A DNA stretch of 64,000 bases from Tistrella mobilis KA081020-065. Lineage in GTDB: Bacteria; Pseudomonadota; Alphaproteobacteria; Tistrellales; Tistrellaceae. Under the pieces are notes generated by a model. That model saw nothing but the letters and a program-made list of their open reading frames with translations, did not search any database and was not told where the DNA came from. The stretch lies in assembly GCF_000264455.2 (NCBI RefSeq), contig NC_017956.1, forward strand, positions 1,719,501 to 1,783,500. The letters are read 5' to 3'. Position numbers and translations under genes: made by a program. Shown in pieces: positions 12,052 through 21,913 of this stretch (its first letter is position 1; every line of letters begins with the position of its first letter).

Positions 12052-13398
12052 TCACTGGTCGATGGGTTCCAGGCCGCACCATTCGGCGATGAAAAGAGCG
12101 ATGGCGCCGGTGACGCGTTCTATGGAGGCGATGGAGACCCGCTCGTCGAAACCGTGAATGCCCGCCGTGACGGGGCCGTAGACGAGGCAGGGACAATCGC
12201 CGTAGAGCACGAAGACCCGGCCGTCCAGATAGCTGGGGGTCACGAAGCTCTCCAACCCGCGGCCGAAGGCGCGGGCATGCGCGCGCCCCAGGGTCTTCTC
12301 GGCATCACTGCCTTCTTCCAGCACATAGCCTTCGACGAAGAACCCGTTGTAGTCGATCTCGGGCGGGTTGTTGGCCAGGAAGGCGTCGCCCTTGGCGGCT
12401 TCCGACAGGCAGGCCTCGATTTCGGCGGCGGCATCGCGGGGATCGACGCCCGGATAGATCGAAATCCGGCAGTCGAATGTGCACCAGGCCGGGACTGAAG
12501 ATGCCCAATCTCCGCCTTCGATTTTGCCGAAATTGAGGTTGATCGGGTGATCCAGCTCTTCGAAATAGCGATGCGCGGCCTTGCGCGCGTTCCAGTCGGC
12601 TTCCAGCCGGCGCAGGGCCTGCATCAGCCGGTAGGCGGCTTCGATGGCATTGGCGCCCGATCCCGCTTCGCGGACATGGACGGGAATGCCGCGCACGGTG
12701 ACCTTGAACCAGATCACGCCGACATTGGCGCGAACCAGCATCTCGTCTTCGGGTTCGGGGATGATCGCGGCATCGGCGCGATAGCCGCGCACCAGGCAGG
12801 CGAGGGCGCCATTGCCGGTGCATTCCTCTTCCGTCACCGACTGGACATGGACGGTGGCGGCCGGCTGATAGCCCAGACGCCGGAGGGCATCCATGGCGAA
12901 GACATTGGCGGCGATGCCCGCCTTCATGTCGCCCGATCCGCGGCCATAGAGCCAGTCGCCCTCGATCACCGGCTCGTAGGGCGGGTTGGTCCACATGTCG
13001 TGCGGCCCTTCGGGCACGACGTCGATATGGCCGTTCAGGATCAGCGAGCGGCCGGTCTCGTCGCGCGGCCGGTGGGTGCCGACGACGTTGAGGGCGTTCT
13101 GATAATCGACCTTCACCGGCGAGAAGCCCGGGTGATGGCAGATCTCGTCGACATCGATTGCCCAGCGGTCGACGGCATAGCCGCGGTCGCGGAGGGTCTT
13201 CGCCATGAAGTCCTGGGCGGTGTGCTCGCGACCGCGCAGTGACGGCAGGCGGATCAGATCCTGGGTGAAGGCGATCTGCTCTGCAATGCCCTGTTTCACC
13301 GAGGCGAGGATCGCCTCGGCCAGAGCGGGGTCGAGCCGCGAGCCGTCCGGGCGGGCCCCGGCGGGTGCGGAGGATGCAGGTGTGATGGTATCGGTCAT
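12052..13398 (-). CDS. M20 family metallopeptidase (ArgE/DapE-type deacylase)
   Basis: A 448-residue cytosolic zinc-dependent hydrolase. Metal-binding and catalytic segments are visible: LILNGHIDVVPEG (His and Asp), YGRGSGDMKAG (bridging Asp), SVTEEECTGNG (catalytic Glu pair) and IIPEPEDE. The family removes acyl groups from amino acids or cleaves dipeptides; the substrate cannot be told here. The start is ATG at 13398, preceded by AGGGAGG; a longer frame upstream crosses the regulatory region and the divergent gene, so it was not used. Divergent to a LysR regulator that probably controls it. Confidence 0.88.
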   Translation of the reverse strand: MTDTITPASSAPAGARPDGSRLDPALAEAILASVKQGIAEQIAFTQDLIRLPSLRGREHTAQDFMAKTLRDRGYAVDRWAIDVDEICHHPGFSPVKVDYQNALNVVGTHRPRDETGRSLILNGHIDVVPEGPHDMWTNPPYEPVIEGDWLYGRGSGDMKAGIAANVFAMDALRRLGYQPAATVHVQSVTEEECTGNGALACLVRGYRADAAIIPEPEDEMLVRANVGVIWFKVTVRGIPVHVREAGSGANAIEAAYRLMQALRRLEADWNARKAAHRYFEELDHPINLNFGKIEGGDWASSVPAWCTFDCRISIYPGVDPRDAAAEIEACLSEAAKGDAFLANNPPEIDYNGFFVEGYVLEEGSDAEKTLGRAHARAFGRGLESFVTPSYLDGRVFVLYGDCPCLVYGPVTAGIHGFDERVSIASIERVTGAIALFIAEWCGLEPIDQ

Positions 13399-13459
13399 CT
13401 GAGGTCCGGCCTCCCTTGGTCTTATGCCTCTGATGTCGAGCGTAAAAGGCCGGTTTGCT

Positions 13460-13503
13460 TCGATAAATATCGATGTGATAAATCTCGTTTCGATGAATAT
13501 CAA
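13460..13503. promoter_or_regulatory. Two copies of a palindromic operator between the M20 peptidase and LysR genes
   Basis: TCGATAAATATCGA (13460-13473) and TCGATGAATATCAA (13490-13503) are near-identical, start exactly 30 bases apart (about three helical turns) and lie in the 117-base divergent gap. Paired AT-rich dyads are what a LysR tetramer binds, so this is the likely binding region of the adjacent regulator. Confidence 0.6.
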
Positions 13504-13515
13504 AGGAAGCGGATC

Positions 13516-14412
13516 ATGGCCCTGCCCAGCCTCTCGACGGTGGATCTGAAGCTCCTGGGCGTCTTCCTGGCGGTGGTGAAGGCGGGCGGCTTCGCGCCGG
13601 CCCAGGCCGCGCTCAACGTTGCCGCGTCGACGATCAGCATCCAGATCGGCACGCTGGAAAAGCGGCTGGGGGTCGTGTTGTGCCGGCGGGGGCGCGGCGG
13701 TTTCGCGCTCACCGAGGACGGCCGGCGTGTGCACGAGGCGGCGCAGGCGCTGTTTGCCCAGATCGAGGATTTTCAGGCCCGGATCGGCGGCTTGGGCGGA
13801 GGCATGACCGGCAGGCTGAACCTTGCGGTGATGGAGAATCTGATCACCCACCCGAGTTTCAGCCTGAGCGCGCTGATCGCACGCTTCAGGGACGGCGCCC
13901 CGGGTGTCCGGGTCAGCATCGACACGGCCTCACCGGCACGGCTGGAGGAAATGGTACTGGGCGGGGCTGCGCATCTGGCGATCGGCTATTTCCCGCGCCG
14001 GCTTGCCCAGTTCACCTATGCCCCGGCCTGCGAGGTGGTGATGGAACTCTGCGCCGGGGCGGGGCATCCGCTGTTCGATGTGGCGGAACCGACGCCCGAC
14101 ATGGTCCGGGCCGCCGAACATGCCCATCGCGGCTATGTCTCGACCGAGCAGACCCCTGACGCCCATCGCGGCTTCGTGTTCACGGCCGAGGCACAGAGCG
14201 TCGAGGCCCTGGCGATCCTTGTGCTGTCAGGGCGTTATCTGGCCTTCCTGCCCACACACTTCACCCGGCGGCCCGGCTATGCCGGGCGCATCCGGCCGAT
14301 CCTGCCCGAACGCTATGCCTATCGGTCATCGATCGAGATCGTGCGTAACCGCGCGGCACCGGTGACGGCGCCGACGGCGCGGTTCATGGAGCTGGTGGCC
14401 GCCTCTCAATGA
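13516..14412 (+). CDS. LysR family transcriptional regulator
   Basis: The 298-residue product has an N-terminal winged helix-turn-helix (about 8-66: LKLLGVFLAVVKAGGFAPAQ then AASTISIQIGTLEKRLG), followed by a LysR substrate-binding domain. It is divergent from the M20 peptidase gene with a paired dyad between them, so it likely regulates that gene and itself. Its 3' end overlaps the convergent cysW stop by seven bases. The effector is unknown. Confidence 0.9.
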   Translation: MALPSLSTVDLKLLGVFLAVVKAGGFAPAQAALNVAASTISIQIGTLEKRLGVVLCRRGRGGFALTEDGRRVHEAAQALFAQIEDFQARIGGLGGGMTGRLNLAVMENLITHPSFSLSALIARFRDGAPGVRVSIDTASPARLEEMVLGGAAHLAIGYFPRRLAQFTYAPACEVVMELCAGAGHPLFDVAEPTPDMVRAAEHAHRGYVSTEQTPDAHRGFVFTAEAQSVEALAILVLSGRYLAFLPTHFTRRPGYAGRIRPILPERYAYRSSIEIVRNRAAPVTAPTARFMELVAASQ

Positions 14413-15302
14413 CCGCCGCCGCGGCGGCGAATGGCCCCTTCGGCCCGACGTTCGACGATCAGCTTGGCCAGGATGGTGACCAGGGCGAGCACGGTGAGGG
14501 TGGAGGCGGCCGCAAAGGCGCCGATGGCATTGTAGTCGTTATAGAGCAGCTCGACCTGGAGCGGCAGCGTGTTGGTCTGTCCGCGGATATTGCCCGAGAC
14601 CACCGAGACGGCCCCGAATTCACCCATCACCCGCGCATTGCAGAGGATTGCGCCGTAGAGCAGCGCCCATTTCACATTGGGCAGGGTGACGCGCAGGAAG
14701 GTCTTGAGACCCGAGGCGCCAAGGGTGATGGCGGCCTCTTCCTCGTCGGTGCCCTGGGCCTGCATCAGTGGCACCAGTTCGCGGGCGACGAAGGGGCTGG
14801 TGACAAACAGGCTGACCAGGAAGATGGCCGGGATGGTGAACATCACCTGGATGCCGGCGGCGTCGAGCGTCGGCCCCAGCAGGCCCTGGGCGCCGTAGAC
14901 GAAGAGATAGGCGACACCGGCGACGATCGGCGAGATCGAGAAGGGAAGCTCGATCACGGTCATCAGCAGCTTGCGTCCGGGGAAGGTGAATTTGGCGATC
15001 GCCCAGGCGGCGGCGAGGCCGAAGCCGATATTGATCGGAACCACCACGATCGCCGTCAGGATGGTCAGCCCGATCGCATGCAGCGTGTCGGGGGCGACGA
15101 CATTCGAGGCCCAGCCCTCGATGCCGGCGGCAAAGGCCTGGGCGAAGATCACCGCCAGCGGCACCACCAGAAACAGGGCGGAGATGCCGAGGGCAAGGGT
15201 GATGAGCAGGATGCGCAGCCAGCCTTCGCCCGCCACTCCCTTCCAGGCTTCGGGGGTGCGGCTGCTCTGATGGCGGTTCGCGGTCGAGGGGATATCGGTC
15301 AT
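14406..15302 (-). CDS. cysW: Sulfate/thiosulfate ABC transporter permease CysW
   Basis: A 298-residue inner-membrane permease with about six hydrophobic segments. The ABC-coupling EAA loop is EEEAAITLGASGLKTFLRVTLPN, quoted here as the part EEAAITLGASGLKTF, and the C-terminal ARVMGEFGAVSVVSGNIRG is the CysW signature. It pairs with CysT to move sulfate or thiosulfate delivered by the periplasmic binding protein. It follows cysT by 24 bases, with AGGACAGG upstream of the ATG. cysA normally follows cysW but here a LysR gene converges instead. Confidence 0.95.
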   Translation of the reverse strand: MTDIPSTANRHQSSRTPEAWKGVAGEGWLRILLITLALGISALFLVVPLAVIFAQAFAAGIEGWASNVVAPDTLHAIGLTILTAIVVVPINIGFGLAAAWAIAKFTFPGRKLLMTVIELPFSISPIVAGVAYLFVYGAQGLLGPTLDAAGIQVMFTIPAIFLVSLFVTSPFVARELVPLMQAQGTDEEEAAITLGASGLKTFLRVTLPNVKWALLYGAILCNARVMGEFGAVSVVSGNIRGQTNTLPLQVELLYNDYNAIGAFAAASTLTVLALVTILAKLIVERRAEGAIRRRGGGH

Positions 15303-15326
15303 CGTCCTGTCCTCATCCTGTCCTTG

Positions 15327-16166
15327 TCATCCCCGGCCTGAATGGCGGGCGGCCCAGAATTGCAGGATGTTGATCAGCAGCAGCATCACGAAGGCGCAGA
15401 CCAGGATCATGGTCGCGATGGCGGCTGCCGCCGGATAGTCGAACTCTTCCAGACGGATGAAGGTCAGCAGGGCAGTGATTTCGGTCTGGAAGGGGCGGTT
15501 GCCGGCAATGAAGATCACGCCGCCGAACTCGCCCAGGCTGCGGGCGAAGGCGAGTGCGGCACCTGCCAGGAAGGCGGGCAGGATCGCCGGCATGATCACG
15601 CGCAGGAAGATCGCCCGATCGGGGGCGCCCAGTGAATGGGCGGCCTCTTCCGCTTCGCGCGACAGGTCTTCCAGAACCGGCTGAACCGTGCGCACCACGA
15701 AGGGAATGCTGGTAAAGGCCATGGCGACGGCGATGCCGAGCGGGGTGTATGCGACCTTGATGCCCAGATCCTTGAGCGGCGCGCCGAGCCAGCCGGTCGG
15801 GGCGAGCAGATTGGCAAGCGCGATGCCGGCCACGGCGGTGGGCAGGGCGAAGGGCAAATCGACCAGAGCGTCGAGCACCCGGCGGCCGGGGAAGCGGTAG
15901 CGCACCAGCACCCAGGCGAGCAGCAGGCCGAAGATGGCATTGAAGACGGTGGCGCCGGCGGCGGCGCCCAGCGTCACCTGATAGGTGGCCACCGCCCGCC
16001 GCGAGGTCACGATCGCCCAGAACTCCGCCGGTCCCAGGCTCGCGGATTTGAGCACCAGGGCGAAGATCGGCAGCGCGATGATGATTGCGGTGTAGAACAG
16101 CGTGATGCCGAGCGTCAGGCCGAAGCCCGGCAGCACGCCGCGGGAACGCGAGAGAGCGGTGGCCAT
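15327..16166 (-). CDS. cysT: Sulfate/thiosulfate ABC transporter permease CysT (CysU)
   Basis: A 279-residue permease with about six membrane segments, the EAA loop EEAAHSLGAPDRAIFLRVIMP and the C-terminal ARSLGEFGGVIFIAGN typical of CysT. The start is taken at ATG 16166, seven bases past the stop of the binding-protein gene; the frame stays open for 30 more codons upstream, inside the coding region of sbp, and that part looks like a shadow. It forms the membrane channel with CysW. Confidence 0.94.
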   Translation of the reverse strand: MATALSRSRGVLPGFGLTLGITLFYTAIIIALPIFALVLKSASLGPAEFWAIVTSRRAVATYQVTLGAAAGATVFNAIFGLLLAWVLVRYRFPGRRVLDALVDLPFALPTAVAGIALANLLAPTGWLGAPLKDLGIKVAYTPLGIAVAMAFTSIPFVVRTVQPVLEDLSREAEEAAHSLGAPDRAIFLRVIMPAILPAFLAGAALAFARSLGEFGGVIFIAGNRPFQTEITALLTFIRLEEFDYPAAAAIATMILVCAFVMLLLINILQFWAARHSGRG

Positions 16167-16173
16167 GGCCGGA

Positions 16174-17184
16174 TCAGCGGCTCTGTGCCGCGAAGAGCTG
16201 GTCGAGCTTGCCGCCCTCGGCGAAATGCTCGGCCTGGATCTTGTCCCAGCCGCCAAAGACGTCTTCGACGCGCACCAGCTTCAGCTCGGGGAACTGGCCG
16301 GCATAGTTTGCGGCGATCTCGGGGTCGACGACCCGGTTGTAGCGCTTCGCCGCGATCTCCTGAACCTGCTTGCCGTAGAGGAAGTTCAGATAGCCTTCGG
16401 CCGCCTTGCGGCTGCCCCGCTCGTCGACGACCTTGTCGACCACGGCAACCGGGAATTCGGCCACCAGGCTCTGCGACGGCGTCACGACCTCGTAATCGTC
16501 CTCGCCATATTCCTTGCGGATCAGGTTGGTCTCGGCTTCGAAGGTGATCAGCACATCGCCGATACCGCGCTCGACGAAGGTGGTGGTGGCACCGCGTCCG
16601 CCGGTATCGAACACCGCAACATGGCCGAAGATCTGCGAGACGAATTCGTCCGTCTTCGCAACGTCGCCCTTGAAGGCGTCCAGACCATAGGCATAGGCGG
16701 CCAGGTAAGTATAGCGCGCATTGCCCGAGGTCTTGGGGTTCGGGAAGACGATCTCCACCCCGTCGCGGACCAGATCAGACCAGTCCTTGATGTTCTTGGG
16801 GTTGCCCTTGCGCACCAGGAAAGACGGCATCGAATACCAGGGTGAGGCGTTGTTCGGCAGTTCCGACTGCCAGCCCGGCTGAATCAGGCCGCCATGCTTC
16901 ACCAGGAAATCGATGTCGGTGACCTGATTGAAGGTCACGACATCCGCCTTCAGCCCTTCGAGGATCGCCCGGGCCTGGCGCGAGGTGCCGGCATGGGACT
17001 GATTCACCTCGATCGAGCGACCGGTTTCGGCCTTCCAGGCCGGCACGAAGCTCTCGTTGATCTCGGCGAACAGCTCGCGCGCGATGTCGTAAGACGCATT
17101 GAGGAGGGTGTCGTCGGCGGCCCGCGCCGGCGCGCCGGCGGCGAGGCCGAGCGCGAGGGCGGCGGCAAAAGCGAGGCGCTTCAT
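16174..17184 (-). CDS. sbp: Sulfate ABC transporter substrate-binding protein
   Basis: A 336-residue periplasmic protein with a clear signal peptide (MKRLAFAAALALGLAAGAPARAA). Family segments: LLNASYDIARELFAEINESF, NQSHAGTSRQARAILEGL, NPKTSGNARYTYLAAYAYGL and FDTGGRGATTTFVERGIGDV match the sulfate-binding proteins Sbp/CysP. It is the first gene of sbp-cysT-cysW, with a leader of about 150-200 bases containing a dyad near a TTGACA box. Sulfate versus thiosulfate preference cannot be told. Confidence 0.94.
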   Translation of the reverse strand: MKRLAFAAALALGLAAGAPARAADDTLLNASYDIARELFAEINESFVPAWKAETGRSIEVNQSHAGTSRQARAILEGLKADVVTFNQVTDIDFLVKHGGLIQPGWQSELPNNASPWYSMPSFLVRKGNPKNIKDWSDLVRDGVEIVFPNPKTSGNARYTYLAAYAYGLDAFKGDVAKTDEFVSQIFGHVAVFDTGGRGATTTFVERGIGDVLITFEAETNLIRKEYGEDDYEVVTPSQSLVAEFPVAVVDKVVDERGSRKAAEGYLNFLYGKQVQEIAAKRYNRVVDPEIAANYAGQFPELKLVRVEDVFGGWDKIQAEHFAEGGKLDQLFAAQSR

Positions 17185-17326
17185 CTGGCAGGCTCCAGGA
17201 AGGCGGGGATGGGAAGCTCGCGGGCCGGTGTGCTGCGCAGGCCGTGCGGCGTGCCCTCAGGCCGGTTGCCTTCGGACATATTTTCCCCACGCACGCAGCC
17301 CATCCGGGATGTGTGACGAGAATGTG

Positions 17327-17348
17327 CATCCACAGCCGTGGATGTCAA
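17327..17348 (-). promoter_or_regulatory. Dyad overlapping a -35 box upstream of sbp-cysT-cysW
   Basis: On the minus strand TTGACA (17343-17348) is immediately followed by the 7-bp dyad CATCCAC-N4-GTGGATG (17327-17344), which occupies the spacer region. No good -10 follows at 16-18 bases, so the promoter is unsure, but the dyad is well placed for a sulfur-responsive regulator. Confidence 0.4.
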
Positions 17349-17400
17349 CAATTAAACACGGACATGATGTTTTATGAGTTATTTCACAAAATATTTTAGT

Positions 17401-18810
17401 TTATTCCATCAGCTCTCCGGCAAGGCTGCGGGCGAGGGCGGCGACCTGGTTGCGGATGTCGGGTACGGCGGTGCTTTCCCAGAACACGCCCTTGGTGAGC
17501 GGCCCCAGAGCGGCGAGCCGGCGATTTGCCATGCCGTCGGCCGAGATGACCCGCAGATCCGTATCGACATCAAGGCCGAGCGCCAGCGCGTCGGCCCGGA
17601 TGGCGCCACGGGCGAACAGGCCCGCCAGCAGGGGCTCGGGCGTGCAGGCGAGATCGGAACCGGGGCCCGTGCAGTCGATGGCGCGGGCGGCCAGGATGCG
17701 TTCCACCGCCCCGCCGCCCCGCGGGATCAGGTCGAAGGCGACCCGGTCGGGCGTCACATGACGGGCGCGGATGCGCATGGCCCGGATCAGCAGCTGGCCC
17801 CGGGCGCGCGCATCGGCGATGCGGTCCGCGACATCCGGCGCCATGCGATGGCGATGACTGTCCCACCAGGGGCGGAGATGGCGCAGGAAGCGGCGCTTCT
17901 CTTCGGCGGCCAGCCCCTGCCAGAGCGGCTGTGTCATGGGCCGCAGCCCGTCGATCACCGCCCGCCAGCCGCCCCCATGGCCGCGGGTCGACAGATCGGC
18001 TTCTGCCGCCCGCACGGCCTGACGCACGGTCCTCACCAGGGCGCTGAGCCGGCCGGGGGCGGTGTCCGGCGTGAGTGATGGGATCGGGGCCGGCACCGGT
18101 GCATGCGCACGGGGCAGCAGTCCGCGGCGAGAGATGGCATGGATGGTACCGCGATGGCCGCGATCCAGCAGGCTGATCACGACGTCGACCGCAGTGAGGC
18201 CGGTGCCGACCAGGATGACATCGGCCTCGCGATCCAGCCCGTCGAGGGCGTTCGGCGCCCATGGATCCGGCGCATAGGCGGGGCCGGCGGGCACATCGCA
18301 GCCGGGCGGAAAATTGCCGAGCGCCAGCACGGCAGCATCGACCCGATAGCTTCGACCGCCATCGACCTGCATCGCGAAACCACCGCCCTCCACCGCGTCC
18401 AGACGCACGGCGGCATCATGGATCAGCTGCAGATTCATGGCCTTGCCCTGGCGCCAGATCCGGTCGCCGATCAGATCCTGAATGTAGGAGCCATAAATCC
18501 GCCGCGGCACGAAGCTGTCGCGCCCGGCCGGGCCGTCGGGCAGGAAGGCGGTGAGGGTGCTGCGGTTCGCCTCCAGCCACTGGACGAAATGGCCCGGCTG
18601 GTCGGGGAAGGCGCTCATATTGCCGGCCCGGACGTTGAGCAGGTGGTGCGGATTGCCGGTGGCATAGGCGACGCCGCGGCCGAACTGGCTGTTCCGCTCG
18701 ACCAGCAGGATCCTGTCCGTCCGCCGGCAGCGGTCCAGCAGGTGTACGGCAAGCAGGGCTCCGCTGAAACCGGCCCCGATGATCGCAATGGTGGTGCCGC
18801 GTTCGCTCAT
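17401..18810 (-). CDS. FAD/NAD(P)-binding protein (YdhS/HscA-type, NAD_binding_9 family)
   Basis: The 469-residue product opens with a Rossmann FAD motif (IAIIGAGFSGALLAVHLLD) and has GRGVAYATGNPHHLLNVRAGNMS, a hallmark of this poorly characterised flavoprotein family, plus VILVGTGLTAVDVVISLLD, a second dinucleotide-binding motif, near residue 195. No membrane segment is seen. The reaction is unknown. It is divergent from ssb, 181 bases between starts, and its 3' end lies in an AT-rich region shared with the sbp promoter. Confidence 0.82.
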   Translation of the reverse strand: MSERGTTIAIIGAGFSGALLAVHLLDRCRRTDRILLVERNSQFGRGVAYATGNPHHLLNVRAGNMSAFPDQPGHFVQWLEANRSTLTAFLPDGPAGRDSFVPRRIYGSYIQDLIGDRIWRQGKAMNLQLIHDAAVRLDAVEGGGFAMQVDGGRSYRVDAAVLALGNFPPGCDVPAGPAYAPDPWAPNALDGLDREADVILVGTGLTAVDVVISLLDRGHRGTIHAISRRGLLPRAHAPVPAPIPSLTPDTAPGRLSALVRTVRQAVRAAEADLSTRGHGGGWRAVIDGLRPMTQPLWQGLAAEEKRRFLRHLRPWWDSHRHRMAPDVADRIADARARGQLLIRAMRIRARHVTPDRVAFDLIPRGGGAVERILAARAIDCTGPGSDLACTPEPLLAGLFARGAIRADALALGLDVDTDLRVISADGMANRRLAALGPLTKGVFWESTAVPDIRNQVAALARSLAGELME

Positions 18811-18991
18811 GCGCAGGATCCCCGGCAGTTGAGATGCAGGCTCAGCCTAGCGCGTGGCGGCCGGTCCCGTCATCCGGCATGGATTTCCTCCTTCCCTCGG
18901 ATGCCCTTCCTGTCGCAGGATGCGGCCAATTCGCGGGCGCCCCCTTGTCGGTGCGGCGCCTCCAACCGTTAGGTCGAGGGAAGACAGAGCC

Positions 18992-19633
18992 ATGGCTGGC
19001 AGCGTCAACAAGGTGATCCTGATCGGCAATCTGGGCCGGGACCCGGAGGTGCGCAGCACCCAGGACGGCATGAAGATCGTGAACCTTGCGGTCGCGACCA
19101 GCGAGACCTGGCGGGACCGCCAGAGCGGCGAGCGCCGCGAGCGGACCGAGTGGCACCGCGTGGTGATCTTCAACGAGCGCCTGGCCGAAGTGGCGGAAAA
19201 GTTCCTGCGCAAGGGCTCGAAGGTCTATGTCGAAGGGGCGCTTCAGACCCGCAAATGGACCGATCAGCAGGGCCAGGAGAAGTACACCACCGAGGTGGTG
19301 CTGCAGCGGTTCCGCGGTGAACTGACCATGCTCGACGGCCGCGGCGAAGGTGGCGGTGGCGCCGAATTCGGCGGCGGCGACGATTTCGGCGGCGGGGCGG
19401 GCGGCGGCTTCGGTGGCGGCCAGGGCGGCGGCGGTCGCCGGGGTGGCGGTGGCGGCTATGGTGGCGGACGCGGCGGCCAGGGTGGCGGCACGGGCGGTGG
19501 CCAGGGCGGCGGCTTCGGCGGCGGCTATGACGATTACGGATCGGATTACGGCGGCGGCTCGTCCGGCGGCGGCCGCGGCGGCGCCGGTGGCGGCGGTGGC
19601 TCGAACGATCTGGATGACGAAATTCCGTTCTGA
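18992..19633 (+). CDS. ssb: Single-stranded DNA-binding protein with long glycine-rich linker
   Basis: SSB coats single-stranded DNA and recruits repair and replication proteins through its C-terminal tip. Residues 1-115 form the OB-fold ([50 protein letters not shown]). Residues of about 120-205 are an almost pure Gly linker with scattered Arg, Tyr and Asp, and the tip is NDLDDEIPF. At 213 aa it is longer than the usual 170-180 because of the linker. ATG at 18992 has CGAGGGAAG upstream; an in-frame ATG 138 bases earlier lacks support. Terminator directly downstream. Confidence 0.96.
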   Translation: MAGSVNKVILIGNLGRDPEVRSTQDGMKIVNLAVATSETWRDRQSGERRERTEWHRVVIFNERLAEVAEKFLRKGSKVYVEGALQTRKWTDQQGQEKYTTEVVLQRFRGELTMLDGRGEGGGGAEFGGGDDFGGGAGGGFGGGQGGGGRRGGGGGYGGGRGGQGGGTGGGQGGGFGGGYDDYGSDYGGGSSGGGRGGAGGGGGSNDLDDEIPF

Positions 19634-19663
19634 GCGGCGCCAGATCGACAGACCGACATGAAG

Positions 19664-19700
19664 AGCCCGGCTGATGCGACACGCATCAGCCGGGCTTTTT
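19664..19700 (+). terminator. Rho-independent terminator of ssb
   Basis: A perfect 15-bp GC-rich stem (19664-19678 with 19682-19696) with a three-base loop is followed by a run of T, 30 bases past the ssb stop. It is one of the clearest terminators in the window. Confidence 0.9.
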
Positions 19701-19734
19701 GCGTTCAGGTGCGGGTATCAGCCAGGTGCGGGGA

Positions 19735-20793
<1,059 letters not shown>

Positions 20794-20906
20794 TCAGGGG
20801 CAACAGCATGCGCCTCGGGCCGGGGCTTGGCCAGCCTCCGGCGTTGTGCAATCCCGGACGCGCGACCATATTCCGCCCAGGACCAGCCGCCACCGGAGGG
20901 CCGCTC

Positions 20907-21374
20907 ATGGCCGACGACACCAATGATCCGCTGCGCCTCGACGCGCAGCTCTGCTTTGCGCTCTATGGCGCATCGCTGGCCATGACCAAACTCTATCGTC
21001 CGGTGCTTGAAGGGCTGGGGCTGACCTATCCGCAATATCTGGCGATGCTGGTTCTGTGGGAGAGCGACGATATCACGGTCGGTGATCTGGGGCGCAGGCT
21101 GGGACTCGATTCCGGCACGCTCACGCCGCTGTTGAAACGGCTGGAGGCCGCAGGACTGGTGACACGACGTCGCGACCCGCGCGACGAGCGCCAGGTGCGG
21201 GTGGCCCTGACCGAGGCGGGCAGGGCGCTGAAGGCGCGGGCGCGCCACGTGCCGGAGCAGATGTTCTGCGCCATGGGACTGGAACTCGACGAGCTGGGCG
21301 ATCTCCGCCGGCGCCTGCACACCCTTCAGGCGCGGCTGAGCGATGCCGCCGCCGAACCCGACAGCGGCAGCTGA
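20907..21374 (+). CDS. ohrR: MarR family organic hydroperoxide repressor OhrR
   Basis: The 155-residue product has the OhrR reactive cysteine in the N-terminal segment LDAQLCFALYGASLAMTKLY (Cys about residue 16) and a MarR winged helix (VGDLGRRLGLDSGTLTPLLK then VTRRRDPRDERQVRVALT). Oxidation of this cysteine releases DNA and induces ohr. ATG at 20907 has CGGAGGG seven bases upstream. It lies directly upstream of ohr, with an AT-rich dyad between them, a classic OhrR-Ohr pair. Confidence 0.93.
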   Translation: MADDTNDPLRLDAQLCFALYGASLAMTKLYRPVLEGLGLTYPQYLAMLVLWESDDITVGDLGRRLGLDSGTLTPLLKRLEAAGLVTRRRDPRDERQVRVALTEAGRALKARARHVPEQMFCAMGLELDELGDLRRRLHTLQARLSDAAAEPDSGS

Positions 21375-21407
21375 AGGCAGACCATGGATGCGATGTCATG
21401 TTTTTTA

Positions 21408-21427
21408 AATTGCATACAATTAAATTG
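21408..21427. promoter_or_regulatory. Putative OhrR operator between ohrR and ohr
   Basis: Two overlapping dyads sit in the 125-base gap: AATTG-N4-CAATT (21408-21421) and CAATT-A-AATTG (21417-21427). Known OhrR operators contain TACAATT/AATTGTA-like arms, and TACAATT occurs here at 21415-21421. ohrR repressing ohr through this site is the likely arrangement. Confidence 0.65.
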
Positions 21428-21499
21428 ATGCCAATATGAAACTCGAAACGACGACATGACCGGCACCGGAGAGGGCCGGCCGAGCCAAGGAGACAGGCC

Positions 21500-21913
21500 A
21501 TGCAGATCCTCTACACCGCCAATGCCACCGCCACCGGCGGCCGTGACGGCCGCGCCGCCAGTGACGACGGCCATATCGACCTGCCGCTCGCCATGCCGGC
21601 CGCCCTCGGCGGCAACGGCAAGGGCACCAACCCGGAACAGCTGTTCGCCGCCGGTTACGCCGCCTGCTTCCTGTCGGCGCTGAAGCTCGTCGCCGGCCAG
21701 AAGGGCGTGAAGCTGGGCAATGACGCCCAGGTCGCGGCCGCGGTGTCGATCGGCAAGGACGAGACCAGCTTCGGCCTGGCCGTGACGCTGACCGCCAGCC
21801 TGCCCGGTATCGATGCCGCTGCGGCGCACGCGCTGGTCGAAGCCGCGCATCAGGTGTGCCCCTATTCCAAGGCAACCCGCGGCAATGTCGAGGTTGATCT
21901 GAAGGTCGCCTGA
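21500..21913 (+). CDS. ohr: Organic hydroperoxide resistance protein Ohr
   Basis: Ohr reduces organic hydroperoxides to alcohols with a cysteine pair and lipoyl or thiol donors. The 137-residue product has both: the peroxidatic Cys in FAAGYAACFLSALK (about 56) and the resolving Cys in AHQVCPYSKATRGN (about 120), with the conserved NPEQLFAAGYAAC context. AAGGAGACA precedes the ATG. It is adjacent to its likely regulator ohrR. Confidence 0.96.
   Translation: MQILYTANATATGGRDGRAASDDGHIDLPLAMPAALGGNGKGTNPEQLFAAGYAACFLSALKLVAGQKGVKLGNDAQVAAAVSIGKDETSFGLAVTLTASLPGIDAAAAHALVEAAHQVCPYSKATRGNVEVDLKVA

Noticed and set aside
9405-12092. An 895-codon plus-strand frame opposite the chemoreceptor and PDC-like genes
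   Set aside because: It is the reverse shadow of two well-supported genes; composition is Gly/His/Asp-rich without domain signals.
19350-19610. Glycine-rich repeat as a separate repeat element
   Set aside because: It is the disordered linker of SSB; low-complexity coding sequence explains it.
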